Shown here: positions 37,158 to 46,167 of the stretch, in pieces
How the letters are laid out: every line of letters starts with the position of its first letter
Position numbering within the stretch: position 1 is the first letter of the stretch
Made by a program: the position numbers and the translations under genes
Origin: Streptomyces venezuelae
Lineage (GTDB): Bacteria > Actinomycetota > Actinomycetes > Streptomycetales > Streptomycetaceae
Length of the DNA: 64,000 nucleotides
Assembly: GCF_008642375.1 (NCBI RefSeq)
Contig: NZ_CP029194.1
Span: 2,914,001 to 2,978,000, forward strand
Direction: 5' to 3'
The notes under the pieces: model-generated
Databases searched by the model: none
The model's input: the letters and a program-made list of their open reading frames with translations, nothing else
What the model was told of the DNA's origin: nothing

Positions 37158-38576
37158 GTGAGTGACACCCCATTCGGATTCGGCCTTCCGCCGGAGGAGC
37201 CGGAGAACGGCGACGAGGGCAAGAAGAAGGACCCTGCCGGAGGTGGCCAGGGGTCCGGCAACCCGTTCGGGGCGAACCCGTTCGGTTTCGGCGGGCTGCC
37301 CGGCATGGGCGGTCAGGGCGGTGCGGACAACCCCTTCGCTGCGATGTTCGGCTCGCTGAACCCCAACGATCTGGGCGCGGCCTTCCAGCAGCTCGGGCAG
37401 ATGCTGAGCTACGAGGGCGGTCCCGTGAACTGGGACATGGCCAAGCAGATCGCCCGCCAGGTGGTCGCCCAGGGCACGTCCGACGGCACCAAGGACGCCA
37501 GCGTGGGCCCCGCGGACAAGTCCGCGGTGGAGGAGGCCGTGCGCCTCGCCGACCTGTGGCTGGACGGCGTGACCTCGCTGCCCTCGGGCGCGAGCACGGC
37601 CGTGGCGTGGAGCCGCGCGGAGTGGGTCGAGGCGACGCTGCCGGCGTGGCAGCAGCTCGTGGACCCGGTCGCCGAGCGGGTCGGCGCGGCGATGGGCGAC
37701 GTCCTGCCGGAGGAGATGCAGGCCATGGCCGGCCCGCTGATCGGCATGATGCGCTCCATGGGCGGCGCCATGTTCGGCCAGCAGATCGGGCAGGCCGTCG
37801 GCGCGCTCGCCGGTGAGGTCGTCGGCTCGACCGATGTCGGTCTGCCGCTCGGCCCGGCCGGGCGGGCGGCGCTGCTCCCGCTGAACATCGAGGCCTTCGG
37901 CAAGGACCTGGGCGTGCCCTCGGACGAGGTGCGGCTCTACCTGGCCCTGCGTGAGGCGGCCCACCAGCGGCTCTTCGCACACGTGCCGTGGCTGCGGGCG
38001 CATCTGTTCGGCGCGGTCGAGGGGTACGCGCGCGGGATCAAGGTCGACACCTCGAAGCTGGAGGAGGCGGTCGGCCAGCTCGACCCGACGCACCCGGAGC
38101 AGCTGCAGGAGGCCCTCCAGCAGGGCATGTTCCAGCCGCAGGACACCCCGGAGCAGAAGGCGGCCCTGGCCCGGCTCGAGACGGCGCTCGCGCTGGTCGA
38201 GGGCTGGGTGGACGCGGTGGTCCACGAGGCCGCGAAGTCGCGGCTGACCTCGGCCGACGCGCTGCGCGAGACGCTGCGCCGGCGCCGGGCCTCGGGCGGT
38301 CCGGCCGAGCAGACCTTCGCGACGCTGATCGGTCTCGAGCTGCGCCCGCGGCGCCTGCGGGACGCGGCGCGCCTGTGGGCCTCCCTCACGGACGCGCGCG
38401 GGGTCGACGGCCGGGACGGTCTGTGGGAGCACCCGGACATGCTGCCGACGGCGACGGACCTGGACGACCCGGACGGCTTCGTCCACCGGGAGCACCTCGA
38501 CTTCTCGGAGCTGGACAAGATGCTGGGCGAGGCGGCGCAGGGCCGCACCGAGGACGAGGGCGACGACAAGAAGTGA
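37158..38576 (+). CDS. zincin-like metalloprotease of the DUF2342 family
   Basis: 472 residues from the GTG at 37158. A Gly/Asn/Pro/Phe-rich low-complexity N-terminus (about 60 residues) precedes an all-helical domain with QQIGQAVGALAGEVVGSTDVGLPL and LREAAHQRLFAHVPWL. This matches the actinobacterial putative zinc hydrolase family TIGR03624/DUF2342. The His residues could bind zinc, but no standard HExxH is obvious. A 9-base hairpin (GGGCCTGTC/GACAGGCCC) is in its leader at 37082-37101. It overlaps the NUDIX gene by four bases. Confidence 0.85.
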   Translation: MSDTPFGFGLPPEEPENGDEGKKKDPAGGGQGSGNPFGANPFGFGGLPGMGGQGGADNPFAAMFGSLNPNDLGAAFQQLGQMLSYEGGPVNWDMAKQIARQVVAQGTSDGTKDASVGPADKSAVEEAVRLADLWLDGVTSLPSGASTAVAWSRAEWVEATLPAWQQLVDPVAERVGAAMGDVLPEEMQAMAGPLIGMMRSMGGAMFGQQIGQAVGALAGEVVGSTDVGLPLGPAGRAALLPLNIEAFGKDLGVPSDEVRLYLALREAAHQRLFAHVPWLRAHLFGAVEGYARGIKVDTSKLEEAVGQLDPTHPEQLQEALQQGMFQPQDTPEQKAALARLETALALVEGWVDAVVHEAAKSRLTSADALRETLRRRRASGGPAEQTFATLIGLELRPRRLRDAARLWASLTDARGVDGRDGLWEHPDMLPTATDLDDPDGFVHREHLDFSELDKMLGEAAQGRTEDEGDDKK

Positions 38577-39097
38577 GCCTGTACGACGACGCGGTCCTCG
38601 TGCTGAGCGGGTACGAGGACCAGCCGGAGCTGCGTGATGTCTATCTGGGCCATCTCGCGGAGCACCCGGACGGCATGTACAAGCCCTGCGGGGCCGGGCA
38701 TCTGACGTCCAGCGCGCTGGTGATCGACCCTGCGCGGGAGCGGGTGCTGCTGACGCTGCACAAGAAGCTGGGCATGTGGCTGCAGATGGGCGGCCACTGC
38801 GAGGAGGGCGACGCGACGGTCGAGGCCGCGGCGCTGCGGGAGGCGACGGAGGAGTCCGGGATCGCGGGGCTGACCCTGCTGCCGGGCGGTCCCGTGCGGC
38901 TCGACCGGCATCCGATCCCGGCGCCGTGCCACTGGCACCTGGACGTGCAGTACGCGGCGCTGGCCCCGGCCGGCGCGGAGGCGGAGATCAGCGAGGAGTC
39001 GCTGGACCTGCGCTGGTTCGCGTACGAGGACGTGGCGGGCGTGGCGGACACGTCGGTGGTCGAGCTGCTGAAGGGCACGCTGTCGCGGCTCGCCTGA
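38573..39097 (+). CDS. NUDIX hydrolase
   Basis: 174 residues from the GTG at 38573, overlapping the DUF2342 stop (GTGA). The NUDIX box runs from GGHCEEGD to REATEESGI and has the metal-binding Glu residues. The substrate is unknown. Constant pairing and coupling with the zincin-like gene suggest a joint role. Confidence 0.9.
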   Translation: MSLYDDAVLVLSGYEDQPELRDVYLGHLAEHPDGMYKPCGAGHLTSSALVIDPARERVLLTLHKKLGMWLQMGGHCEEGDATVEAAALREATEESGIAGLTLLPGGPVRLDRHPIPAPCHWHLDVQYAALAPAGAEAEISEESLDLRWFAYEDVAGVADTSVVELLKGTLSRLA

Positions 39098-39106
39098 GTA
39101 CGCGTA

Positions 39107-39135
39107 AGGGGCGGCCTCCATGGGAGGCCGCCCCT
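39107..39135. terminator. bidirectional terminator after the NUDIX gene
   Basis: A 13-base stem AGGGGCGGCCTCC / GGAGGCCGCCCCT with a three-base loop, followed by AACG. It also faces the end of the AIM24 operon. Confidence 0.9.
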
Positions 39136-39151
39136 AACGTGTGTGCCGTGC

Positions 39152-39907
39152 TCAGTTCCAGGCGTTGTTCTGGTTCTGCGCGTGGGCGCCCTGCTGGCCG
39201 GCGCCGAACTGGGCGGCGATGCCCTGGCCGATGGCCGCGTGCTGCGGGGGCATGACCTCGCTGGGCTGGACGAGCGCGAAGCCCTGGCCGAGGAAGCTCA
39301 GCTCCCAGCCCTCGCCCGTGTCGCCGCGGCGGCGGCGGACGCTGGAGTTGGTCGTCTGGGCCTGCATCTGGACGCGCAGCCCGGTGGACCAGGCGACGAT
39401 CGCGTCCGCGTCGACGTTGACGTACTTCTCGGGCGTGACCTGCATCATCAGCGGCTGGCCGGAGGTCATGAGGGCGACCTTGCCGCGGCCGGAGATGTTG
39501 AGCTGGTACTTGCCGGAGCCGGAGATGCCGTACTGGCTGTCGACGGCGATGACCTCGGTGTGGAGGGTCGAGTCGAGGGCCAGGACGTAGGAGCTGTCGA
39601 CGGTCAGGCCTTCCTGGTCGACCTCCACGACGTGCACGTTCTGCGCGAGGTTGGCGAAGTAGACCGTGCCCTGTCCGGAGCAGCGCATGAGGTCGAGACC
39701 CTCGCCGGTGCGGGCGCGGGCCCGGCGCTGGTTCGGGGTCTGGTACTCGCCGTCGAAGTCGACGAGCCCCTGGTACGCGACCATGGCGCCCTTGCGGGCG
39801 AGGATGTCGTCCTGCCCGGTCAGGCTGACCCGCAGGAGCTGCGGGTTCTGGATGACGTACCGCTCCTGGCTCTGCTGTTCGGCGTGGTTGAAAAGCGGGC
39901 TCTGCAT
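39152..39907 (-). CDS. AIM24 family protein (third gene of the operon)
   Basis: 251 residues from the ATG at 39907. The whole chain is an AIM24-type beta-rich domain (LLRVSLTGQDDILARKGAMVAYQG, then SGQGTVYFANLA and GSGKYQLNISGRGKVALMT). The C-terminus is Gln/Ala/Asn-rich. The family (also named TIGR00266 or DUF124) has no settled bacterial function. It is the last of three AIM24-bearing genes, 19 bases after the second. Confidence 0.9.
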   Translation of the reverse strand: MQSPLFNHAEQQSQERYVIQNPQLLRVSLTGQDDILARKGAMVAYQGLVDFDGEYQTPNQRRARARTGEGLDLMRCSGQGTVYFANLAQNVHVVEVDQEGLTVDSSYVLALDSTLHTEVIAVDSQYGISGSGKYQLNISGRGKVALMTSGQPLMMQVTPEKYVNVDADAIVAWSTGLRVQMQAQTTNSSVRRRRGDTGEGWELSFLGQGFALVQPSEVMPPQHAAIGQGIAAQFGAGQQGAHAQNQNNAWN

Positions 39908-39926
39908 GGTGTGTTCTCGCTCCCCC

Positions 39927-40607
39927 TCAGCCCCGGATCCGCAGGCGGTCGGTGCTGTCCTCGCTCGGTTGTACGACGACGATGCCCTGGCCGGAGAAGG
40001 CCATCTGCATGGCCTCGCCGCTGCCCCGCCCGATGAGGGAGGAGGCCTTGAAGCTGCGCTTGCCCTTGACCTTGAGCGACGGCGACCAGGCGACGAGCGC
40101 GTCGGGGTCGACATAGGTCTCGTCCTCGCCACGGCCGCAGTCGACGACGATCGGCGTGCCGCGCGAGGTGAGCGCGACCCAGCCGGTGCCGGCGATCTCC
40201 ACGTTGAACAGGCCCTGGCCGGCGAACTTGGCGAGTCCCTTGACCCGCTCGACGCCCCACTGGAGGTGCGCGTCGAAGGCGAGGAGGTTGGTGCCGTTGA
40301 CGGACAGGGAGTCGTTCTGGAGGTTGATCACGACGACGTCGGCGCCGTAGTCGGCGAGGTAGAGCAGTCCGTCGCCGGAGGCCTTCATGATCGGCGCGCC
40401 CTCGCCCGTGGCCCAGTCCTTGGCGACCTGGCGGACGGCGGGCGGGTTGGGCTCGTAGGTGATGAAGCCCTCGTAGGCGACCATCGAGCCGGTCCGGGCG
40501 TACAGGTCCTGGCCGGAGGCCATGGCGACCTTCAGCATGGTCCGGCCGTGGTTCTCCATCCGGGCCGCGACGGGGGTCGGGGCGTAGCCCGCGAGTTGCT
40601 GGTTCAT
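39927..40607 (-). CDS. AIM24 family protein (second gene of the operon)
   Basis: 226 residues from the ATG at 40607. A single AIM24 domain (TMLKVAMASGQDLYARTGSMVAYEG, GDGLLYLADYGADV, GLFNVEIAGTGWVALTSRG). It lacks the linker and TerD domain of the first gene and diverges clearly from the third. Gaps of 14 and 19 bases to its neighbours imply one transcript. Confidence 0.9.
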   Translation of the reverse strand: MNQQLAGYAPTPVAARMENHGRTMLKVAMASGQDLYARTGSMVAYEGFITYEPNPPAVRQVAKDWATGEGAPIMKASGDGLLYLADYGADVVVINLQNDSLSVNGTNLLAFDAHLQWGVERVKGLAKFAGQGLFNVEIAGTGWVALTSRGTPIVVDCGRGEDETYVDPDALVAWSPSLKVKGKRSFKASSLIGRGSGEAMQMAFSGQGIVVVQPSEDSTDRLRIRG

Positions 40608-40621
40608 GACTTCGGGCTCCC

Positions 40622-42274
40622 TCAGACCTCGTAGGGCTGGACGACGATGAAGTTGCCGGGGGCGCCCCGGAACTGGAGGTTCACGGTCTCTCCGCTGTGG
40701 CCCGGGTAGGCGTTGCGGCGGAGCCGCACCTGGCTGGAGAGGATGACCTGGGACGCGGACGACCAGGCGACGACGGCATTGCAGTCGGCGAAGGTGGTCG
40801 GCGTGACCGGCAGGACCACGGGGATGCCGCGGGTCTTCACGACGACGGTGCCGGTGCCCTGGAACTGCATGGTGAACAGGGCTCCGCCGGGGATGCCGTG
40901 GCCCTCGATGCGGCGGACCTCGTACTGGAGGGACTCGTCGAACGCGAGGACGTTCTCCGCGGAGACGCAGATGCCGTCGCCCTGGAGCTCGATCGGGTGG
41001 AGATGGGCGCCTTCCTCGGCGAGGAACACCTGGCCGCGGCCGGTGCACCGCATCAGCTGCATCTCCTGGCCGGTGGCGTTGCCGACGATCCGGCCGGCGA
41101 AGCCCGCGCCCTTGTGGGAGAAGTCGACCTTGCCCTGGTACATGACCATGGAGCCCTGCCGGGCGAGGACGGGGACGCCGCCCATGGCCAGGTCGACCCG
41201 CATGAGCTGCTGGTTCTGCGGGGTCCACCGGGCGCCGGTGGCGGTCTCCTTGTACGGCGCGAGCGCGGCGGCGAGCCCCGCGCCGGCGGCGGGGACGCCC
41301 TGCGGGACGCCCGCGGGCTGCTGCCCGAACTGCGGCTGCTGCCCGTACGGGGCGGGGGCCGCCTGTCCGTACGGAGGCTGCTGCGGCGGCTGGCCCGGGC
41401 CGCCGGGGAACTGTCCGGGGGCCTGGCCGGGGTACTGCCCCGGGGGCTGGCCCGGGACCTGGCCGTACTGCGGGGGCTGCGGCGGCTGTCCGTACGGAGC
41501 GGGGGCCGGCGCGGGCGGCGGGACCTGGGCGGGCGCCATGGGCGCCACCATCGTCGGCGCCGTGTGGACCGGCTGCGCGGGCGCGGCGGGCGCGGGCGGG
41601 GCCGGCGGGGCACCGAACGCGGGCGCCGGGGCGGGCGGCTGGGGCGCGGCCGGGGCGGGCGCGCCGAAGGCCGGGGGCGCCGCCGCCTGCTGCGGCGGGG
41701 CGAAGCCGGGTGCCGGGGCCGGGGCCTGCGGCGCCGCGGGCTCCTCCTCGGCGACCTCGCCGCCGAAGTTCCGCAGGAGCGCCTCAAGGCCTCCGTCGAA
41801 GCCCTGGCCGACGGCGGCGAACCGCCAGACGTCCTTGAGGTAGAAGTCGCCGAGCATCACCGCGCGCTCGGTGGAGAACTCCGCGCCGGTGAAGGAGTAC
41901 CGGGCGACCTCCTCGCCGCCCGCCACGATCCGCAGGTGGCCGGGGCCGACCTGGGACATCTGGCCGGCGCCGTCGATCGTCGCGGTGAACGACAGCTTGT
42001 GGATGTTCGCGGGGATGCGGTCGAGGGTGACGCGGAACGACTCGGTGTCACCGGACTGGGCCCCGAGCAGCTGGATGGACTCCTCCGGCGACTTCGGCTG
42101 GTTGAAGAAGACGAAGTAGCGGTCGTCGGAGAGCCGCTCGTCCGCGTCGAGTCCGAAGCAGCTGATGTCGAAGGTGAGTCCGGGAGCCGCGATCTGCACG
42201 CCCACGTACAGATCGGTTCCCGCGGTCAGATCACTGATCTTGGCCTTGTGGCCGCGTTGGAATTCCCTGGCCAT
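40622..42274 (-). CDS. TerD-AIM24 fusion protein
   Basis: 550 residues from the ATG at 42274. Residues 1 to about 175 form a TerD domain (calcium-binding stress protein fold: DLYVGVQIAAPGLTFDISCFGLD, FFNQPKSPEESIQL, GDTESFRVTLDRIP). A Pro/Ala/Gln/Gly-rich linker of about 160 residues follows, then a C-terminal AIM24 domain (MRVDLAMGGVPVLARQGSMV). TerD proteins belong to tellurite-resistance and phage/chemical-stress gene sets and often act at membranes with kinases and vWA proteins. No other ter genes are in the window. It heads an operon with two further AIM24 genes. Confidence 0.9.
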   Translation of the reverse strand: MAREFQRGHKAKISDLTAGTDLYVGVQIAAPGLTFDISCFGLDADERLSDDRYFVFFNQPKSPEESIQLLGAQSGDTESFRVTLDRIPANIHKLSFTATIDGAGQMSQVGPGHLRIVAGGEEVARYSFTGAEFSTERAVMLGDFYLKDVWRFAAVGQGFDGGLEALLRNFGGEVAEEEPAAPQAPAPAPGFAPPQQAAAPPAFGAPAPAAPQPPAPAPAFGAPPAPPAPAAPAQPVHTAPTMVAPMAPAQVPPPAPAPAPYGQPPQPPQYGQVPGQPPGQYPGQAPGQFPGGPGQPPQQPPYGQAAPAPYGQQPQFGQQPAGVPQGVPAAGAGLAAALAPYKETATGARWTPQNQQLMRVDLAMGGVPVLARQGSMVMYQGKVDFSHKGAGFAGRIVGNATGQEMQLMRCTGRGQVFLAEEGAHLHPIELQGDGICVSAENVLAFDESLQYEVRRIEGHGIPGGALFTMQFQGTGTVVVKTRGIPVVLPVTPTTFADCNAVVAWSSASQVILSSQVRLRRNAYPGHSGETVNLQFRGAPGNFIVVQPYEV

Positions 42275-42405
42275 GCGTAACGACCGTCCCCCATCCCGAA
42301 TGGCGAATGCTCGCGCCAGGCTAACGGCTGGCGGCGACATTGAGACAGGCCAGGTCGTTTTCGGTACGGAATCGGGAAAGACGCGCGCTGCCGGTACCGG
42401 CGGCG

Positions 42406-42981
42406 TCACTCCTCGCGAGCACCCGGGAGGTGCGGGAGGCGGTCGGCGGCGACCACGCCCTCCAGGTACCCGCGGGCCCGCTCGGTGCGGGGGTACGCCT
42501 CCAGCAGCCGCCAGAAGCCGGGGCCGTGGCCCGGGACGAGGAGGTGGGCCAGCTCGTGCAGGAGGACGTAGTCGACGACGTACTCGGGCATGCCCTGGAG
42601 CCGGTGGGAGAGGCGGATGCTGCCCTCGGAGGGGGTGCAGGAGCCCCAGCGGGTGTTCTGGTTGGTGACCCAGCGGACGGAGCCGGGGCGGGCCCGGCCG
42701 CCGTAGTACTGCTCGGACAGGCGCAGCGCCCGCTCGGTGAGCTCGCGGTCGCCGAGGACGCTCCGGCTCTCCTGGGCGGCGAGTTTGTCCAGCATGACGG
42801 TGACCCAGCGCTGCTCCTCCGCCTCCGACATGCGGGCGGGGATGAGCACGATGGTCCGGTCGCCCTCGCGGTAGGCCGAGACCGTTCTGCTCCGTCGCGC
42901 GCTTCTGCGGACCTCGACCGCACTCGTCCCCGAGCCGCGGGGCGGCTTGCTGGTCACGCTGCGCTGTGGGTCGGCGGGCAC
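42406..42981 (-). CDS. DUF45/YgjP-type zinc metallopeptidase
   Basis: 191 residues from the GTG at 42981. The motif HELAHLLVPGHGPGFWRLL contains HExxH plus the third His of the YgjP/WLM group. The preceding WVTNQNTRWGSCTPSEGSIRLSHRL is the usual lead-in of this family. These are small cytoplasmic proteases related to Wss1/SprT, and some are linked to repair of DNA-protein crosslinks. Activity here is not shown. The start is uncertain because there is no strong ribosome site. Confidence 0.85.
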   Translation of the reverse strand: MPADPQRSVTSKPPRGSGTSAVEVRRSARRSRTVSAYREGDRTIVLIPARMSEAEEQRWVTVMLDKLAAQESRSVLGDRELTERALRLSEQYYGGRARPGSVRWVTNQNTRWGSCTPSEGSIRLSHRLQGMPEYVVDYVLLHELAHLLVPGHGPGFWRLLEAYPRTERARGYLEGVVAADRLPHLPGAREE

Positions 42982-43195
42982 GGCCCCGACGTTACCCGCT
43001 GACCGTGGGGGAAGTCCTCCCTCCGGAGGGGTTTCGGGAAGGTTCCGACCCCACCGCGCACCATTTGAATGACTAATGCCACGGCCTGTGGACAACTTTC
43101 GGCGGCGTTCGCGACGGCGGGGCATTCTCGCTTCAGGACGACGGAAGAGCCGTTGTCGATCTTGAATGCGGTCACGGGCGGGAGGGGGCGGGGAA

Positions 43196-44446
43196 ATGCA
43201 TCCGATGGTGAAACCGGCGCTGCGGCGCGCCTGGCGGAGTCTGCGGTGCGTCCAGTTCGGGATCACCCCTGCGCACGCGGTGGTGCTGAGCCCGGTCGAC
43301 ACGGGGACGGGTGAGCTCCTCGCGCTGCTCGACGGCACCCGGGGGACGGAGCTGCTGCGGGCCGAGGCGCGGGCGCTCGGTCTGCCGGACGGGCATCTGG
43401 AGGCGCTCCTCGGCCGGTTGGCGGCGGCCGGTCTCCTCGCGGACGCCTCGGCCGGACGGCCCGGGAAGGCCGGGGCGGCCCCTGGGGCGGGTGCCGGTTC
43501 GGTTGCGGGTGGCGGTTCGGTTGCGGGTGGCGGTTCCCGCTCGGGTGCCGGTTTGCGTGCCGGGGCGCGGGACACGGCGCCCGATCCGCTCCGTGCCGAC
43601 CTGGCCTCGCTCTCCGTCGTCCACCGCGAGCCCGACCGGGCGGTGCGGGCACTGGCCGCCCGGCGAGCCCTGCGCGTCCAGGTCCGGGGCGCGGGGCGGG
43701 TGGGGGCGATGGTGGCGGCCCTGCTGTCCGCGGCGGGCGTGGGCACGGTCGAGGTGCTGGACTCCGGCCGGGTCGAACCCTGGGAGACCGCCCCGGGCGG
43801 GCTGGCGGCCGAGGCCGTCGGCGAGCGCCGGGCGACGGCGGCCCGCCGCCTGGTCCGCCGCTGGGCACGGGGCGGCACCCGCGCCGGACCGAGCGGCGGA
43901 GCGACGGGCGGAGCGGCCGGGCAGGGTGACGGGCGGGGCTCGCCCGGGTTGTCACTCGTCGTGGTGACACCGCGCGACGGTCTCGGCGCGTACGTCCCCG
44001 ATCCCGTCCCGGCCGGACCGTGGATCACCACCGGCACACCCCACCTGTACGCGGGCGTGCTGGAGGCGACGGGGACGGTCGGGCCGCTCGTCCTGCCGGG
44101 CGGGACGGCCTGCGCCCGCTGCCTCCAGGAGGAGCTGACGGACCGGGAGCCCGTCAGGCCCCGGCTCCTCGCCCAGTGGCGGTCGGGCGCTCCGCATCCG
44201 CTGCCCGCCTGCGACCTGGCGCTGGCCACGGCCGTGGCTGGCCTCGCCACCGCGCACGCGCTGGCCTTTCTGGACGGGGATCTCCCGGCGAGCACGGGCG
44301 CCCGCTGGGAGGTGTCGCTGCCGCTGCTGGAGTGGCGGGCGGAGCGGCTGAGGCCCCACCCTGACTGCCCGTGCGGGGCGGCGCGCGGGGCAGAAGGGGA
44401 GCGCGCCTCAACAGCCGGAAGGACGCAGGACACAATGGCGGGGTAA
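43196..44446 (+). CDS. ThiF/E1-like protein with a degenerate adenylation site
   Basis: 416 residues from the ATG at 43196 (GGGAGGGGGCGGGG upstream). Residues 35-95 form a small winged-helix-like unit, then a Gly/Ala/Ser-rich tandem repeat (110-135), then a ThiF Rossmann region (QVRGAGRVGAMVAALLSAAG, VLDSGRV) and zinc-type cysteines in CARC and CPC near the end. The usual Asn-Leu-x-Arg-Gln adenylation motif is absent: the place reads EPWETAPGG. The layout recalls the leader-binding ThiF partners of peptide cyclodehydratases, but no such enzyme is nearby. The function is unknown. Confidence 0.78.
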   Translation: MHPMVKPALRRAWRSLRCVQFGITPAHAVVLSPVDTGTGELLALLDGTRGTELLRAEARALGLPDGHLEALLGRLAAAGLLADASAGRPGKAGAAPGAGAGSVAGGGSVAGGGSRSGAGLRAGARDTAPDPLRADLASLSVVHREPDRAVRALAARRALRVQVRGAGRVGAMVAALLSAAGVGTVEVLDSGRVEPWETAPGGLAAEAVGERRATAARRLVRRWARGGTRAGPSGGATGGAAGQGDGRGSPGLSLVVVTPRDGLGAYVPDPVPAGPWITTGTPHLYAGVLEATGTVGPLVLPGGTACARCLQEELTDREPVRPRLLAQWRSGAPHPLPACDLALATAVAGLATAHALAFLDGDLPASTGARWEVSLPLLEWRAERLRPHPDCPCGAARGAEGERASTAGRTQDTMAG

Positions 44447-44487
44447 CAGCCCTGCGCGACACGGCAGTCTGGGAATTGGAGGGGCGC

Positions 44488-45849
44488 ATGTCTGATCTTC
44501 CCCGGAAGGCGGTCACCCGGACCGCCAAGTTGGCCGCGTTGCCGCTCGGCTTCGCCGGCCGGGCGACCTGGGGCCTGGGCAAACGGATCGGCGGCAAGTC
44601 CGCCGAGCTGGTCGCCCGCGAGCTCCAGCAGCGCACGGCCGAGCAGTTGTTCAAGGTGCTCGGCGAGCTGAAAGGCGGCGCCATGAAGCTGGGTCAGGCG
44701 CTGTCCGTCTTCGAATCGGCCCTCCCCGAGGAGGTCGCCGGACCGTACAGGGCAGCGCTGACGAAGCTTCAGGACGCGGCGCCGCCGATGCCGACCTCCA
44801 CGGTCCACGCGGTCCTCGCCGAGCGGCTCGGCGAGAACTGGCGTGAGTTGTTCCTGGAGTTCGAGGACAAGCCGGCGGCGGCCGCCTCGATCGGTCAGGT
44901 GCACCGGGCGGTGTGGCACGACGGGCGCGAGGTCGCGGTGAAGGTGCAGTACCCGGGCGCCGGGGAGGCACTGCTGTCCGACCTGGCGCAGCTGAGCCGG
45001 TTCGCCCGGCTTCTCGGGCCGCTCGTGCCGGGGATGGACATCAAGCCGCTGATCACCGAGATGCGGGACCGGGTCTCTGAGGAGCTCGACTACGCGCTGG
45101 AGGCGGCGTCCCAGCGGGAGCACGCGGAGGTGTTCGCGGACGATCCCGACGTCGTCGTCCCCGCCGTGGTGCACCAGTCGGATCAGGTCCTCGTGACCGA
45201 GTGGATGGACGGCATCCCGCTCTCGGAGGTGATCGCGGACGGCACGGCGGACCAGCGGGACCGGGCGGGACAGCTGCTGGCCCGCTTCCTCTTCTCCGGT
45301 CCCGCGCGCACGGGCCTGCTGCACGCCGATCCGCACCCGGGGAACTTCCGGCTCCTGCCGGGCGCCGAGGGGGACGAGGACCCGGCGAGCTGGCGCCTCG
45401 GCGTCCTCGACTTCGGCACCGTCGACCGGCTTCCGGGCGGGCTGCCGGAGACGATCGGCGTCTGTCTGCGGATGACGCTCGCCGGTGAGGCCGAGACCGT
45501 CTACGACCTGCTTCGCGCGGAGGGCTTCGTCAAGGAGTCCGTCGCCCTCGACCCGGACGCGGTCCTCGAGTACCTGCTGCCGATCATCGAGCCGGCCGAG
45601 GCGGAGGCGTACCTCTTCACCCGTGGCTGGCTGCGCGCCCAGGCCGCCCGGATCGCCGACCCGCGCTCCCCCGCGCACCAGCTGGGCAAGCAGCTCAATC
45701 TGCCGCCCTCGTACCTGTTGATACACCGCGTGACGTTGAGCACGATCGGGGTGCTGTGCCAGCTCAACGCGACGGTACGGCTCCGGGACGAGCTGGAGGC
45801 GTGGCTGCCCGGCTTCGTCGCGCCGGACACCGACGAGGCCGCGTCCTGA
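44488..45849 (+). CDS. ABC1/UbiB/ADCK-family atypical kinase
   Basis: 453 residues from the ATG at 44488 with GGAGGGG upstream. Hallmarks of the ABC1 kinase family: KLGQALS (KxGQ motif), the Ala-rich nucleotide loop AAAASIGQVHRA, catalytic HADPHPGN and the metal-binding DFG. In other organisms these proteins support quinone or lipid metabolism. The target here is unknown. It is 41 bases after the ThiF-like gene and probably shares its transcript. Confidence 0.92.
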   Translation: MSDLPRKAVTRTAKLAALPLGFAGRATWGLGKRIGGKSAELVARELQQRTAEQLFKVLGELKGGAMKLGQALSVFESALPEEVAGPYRAALTKLQDAAPPMPTSTVHAVLAERLGENWRELFLEFEDKPAAAASIGQVHRAVWHDGREVAVKVQYPGAGEALLSDLAQLSRFARLLGPLVPGMDIKPLITEMRDRVSEELDYALEAASQREHAEVFADDPDVVVPAVVHQSDQVLVTEWMDGIPLSEVIADGTADQRDRAGQLLARFLFSGPARTGLLHADPHPGNFRLLPGAEGDEDPASWRLGVLDFGTVDRLPGGLPETIGVCLRMTLAGEAETVYDLLRAEGFVKESVALDPDAVLEYLLPIIEPAEAEAYLFTRGWLRAQAARIADPRSPAHQLGKQLNLPPSYLLIHRVTLSTIGVLCQLNATVRLRDELEAWLPGFVAPDTDEAAS

Positions 45850-45870
45850 GGGCGCCGGTCTGAAGGCCGG

Positions 45871-46053
45871 TCACCACCAGGCGGAGTCGAGCCGGCCTTC
45901 GATCGCACGGATGTTGGCGCGGGCGCAGTCCTCGCAGAAGTACTCGCGCCGGCCGTTCTCCACCGAACACGTCCAGGTCAGCGGGAGGGTGTCGGTGGTC
46001 TTGCCGCAGCGCGCGCAGGCGAGGGGCGCCTCGGGGATACGGGCGTCGTTCAC
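45871..46053 (-). CDS. small zinc-ribbon protein
   Basis: 60 residues from the GTG at 46053. Two CxxC knuckles (CARC near residue 13 and CEDC near 42) and a further Cys between them suggest a small zinc ribbon. The rest is polar and ends in SAWW. It is convergent with the ABC1 kinase gene. No function is known. The longer open frame to 46095 begins with a basic stretch that is less likely to be translated. Confidence 0.75.
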   Translation of the reverse strand: MNDARIPEAPLACARCGKTTDTLPLTWTCSVENGRREYFCEDCARANIRAIEGRLDSAWW

Positions 46054-46100
46054 CCTCGTGACGATAGCCCGGCGAAGGCGCCTCGGCGCGGGCAACGCAC

Positions 46101-46134
46101 CGCGGGGGCCGGTCCGTTCGGACCGGCCCCCGCG
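46101..46134 (-). terminator. terminator after the wblC operon
   Basis: A perfect 16-base stem CGCGGGGGCCGGTCCG / CGGACCGGCCCCCGCG with a TT loop, 34 bases beyond the end of the small gene on the minus strand. Confidence 0.88.
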
Positions 46135-46167
46135 GGGGCGCCCCTGAGGGCGCGGGGTGGGAACCCC

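Noticed and set aside
42954..43175. A 73-codon minus-strand frame upstream of the DUF45 peptidase
   Set aside because: It has no ribosome site and no family likeness, and it overlaps the start of the metallopeptidase gene.
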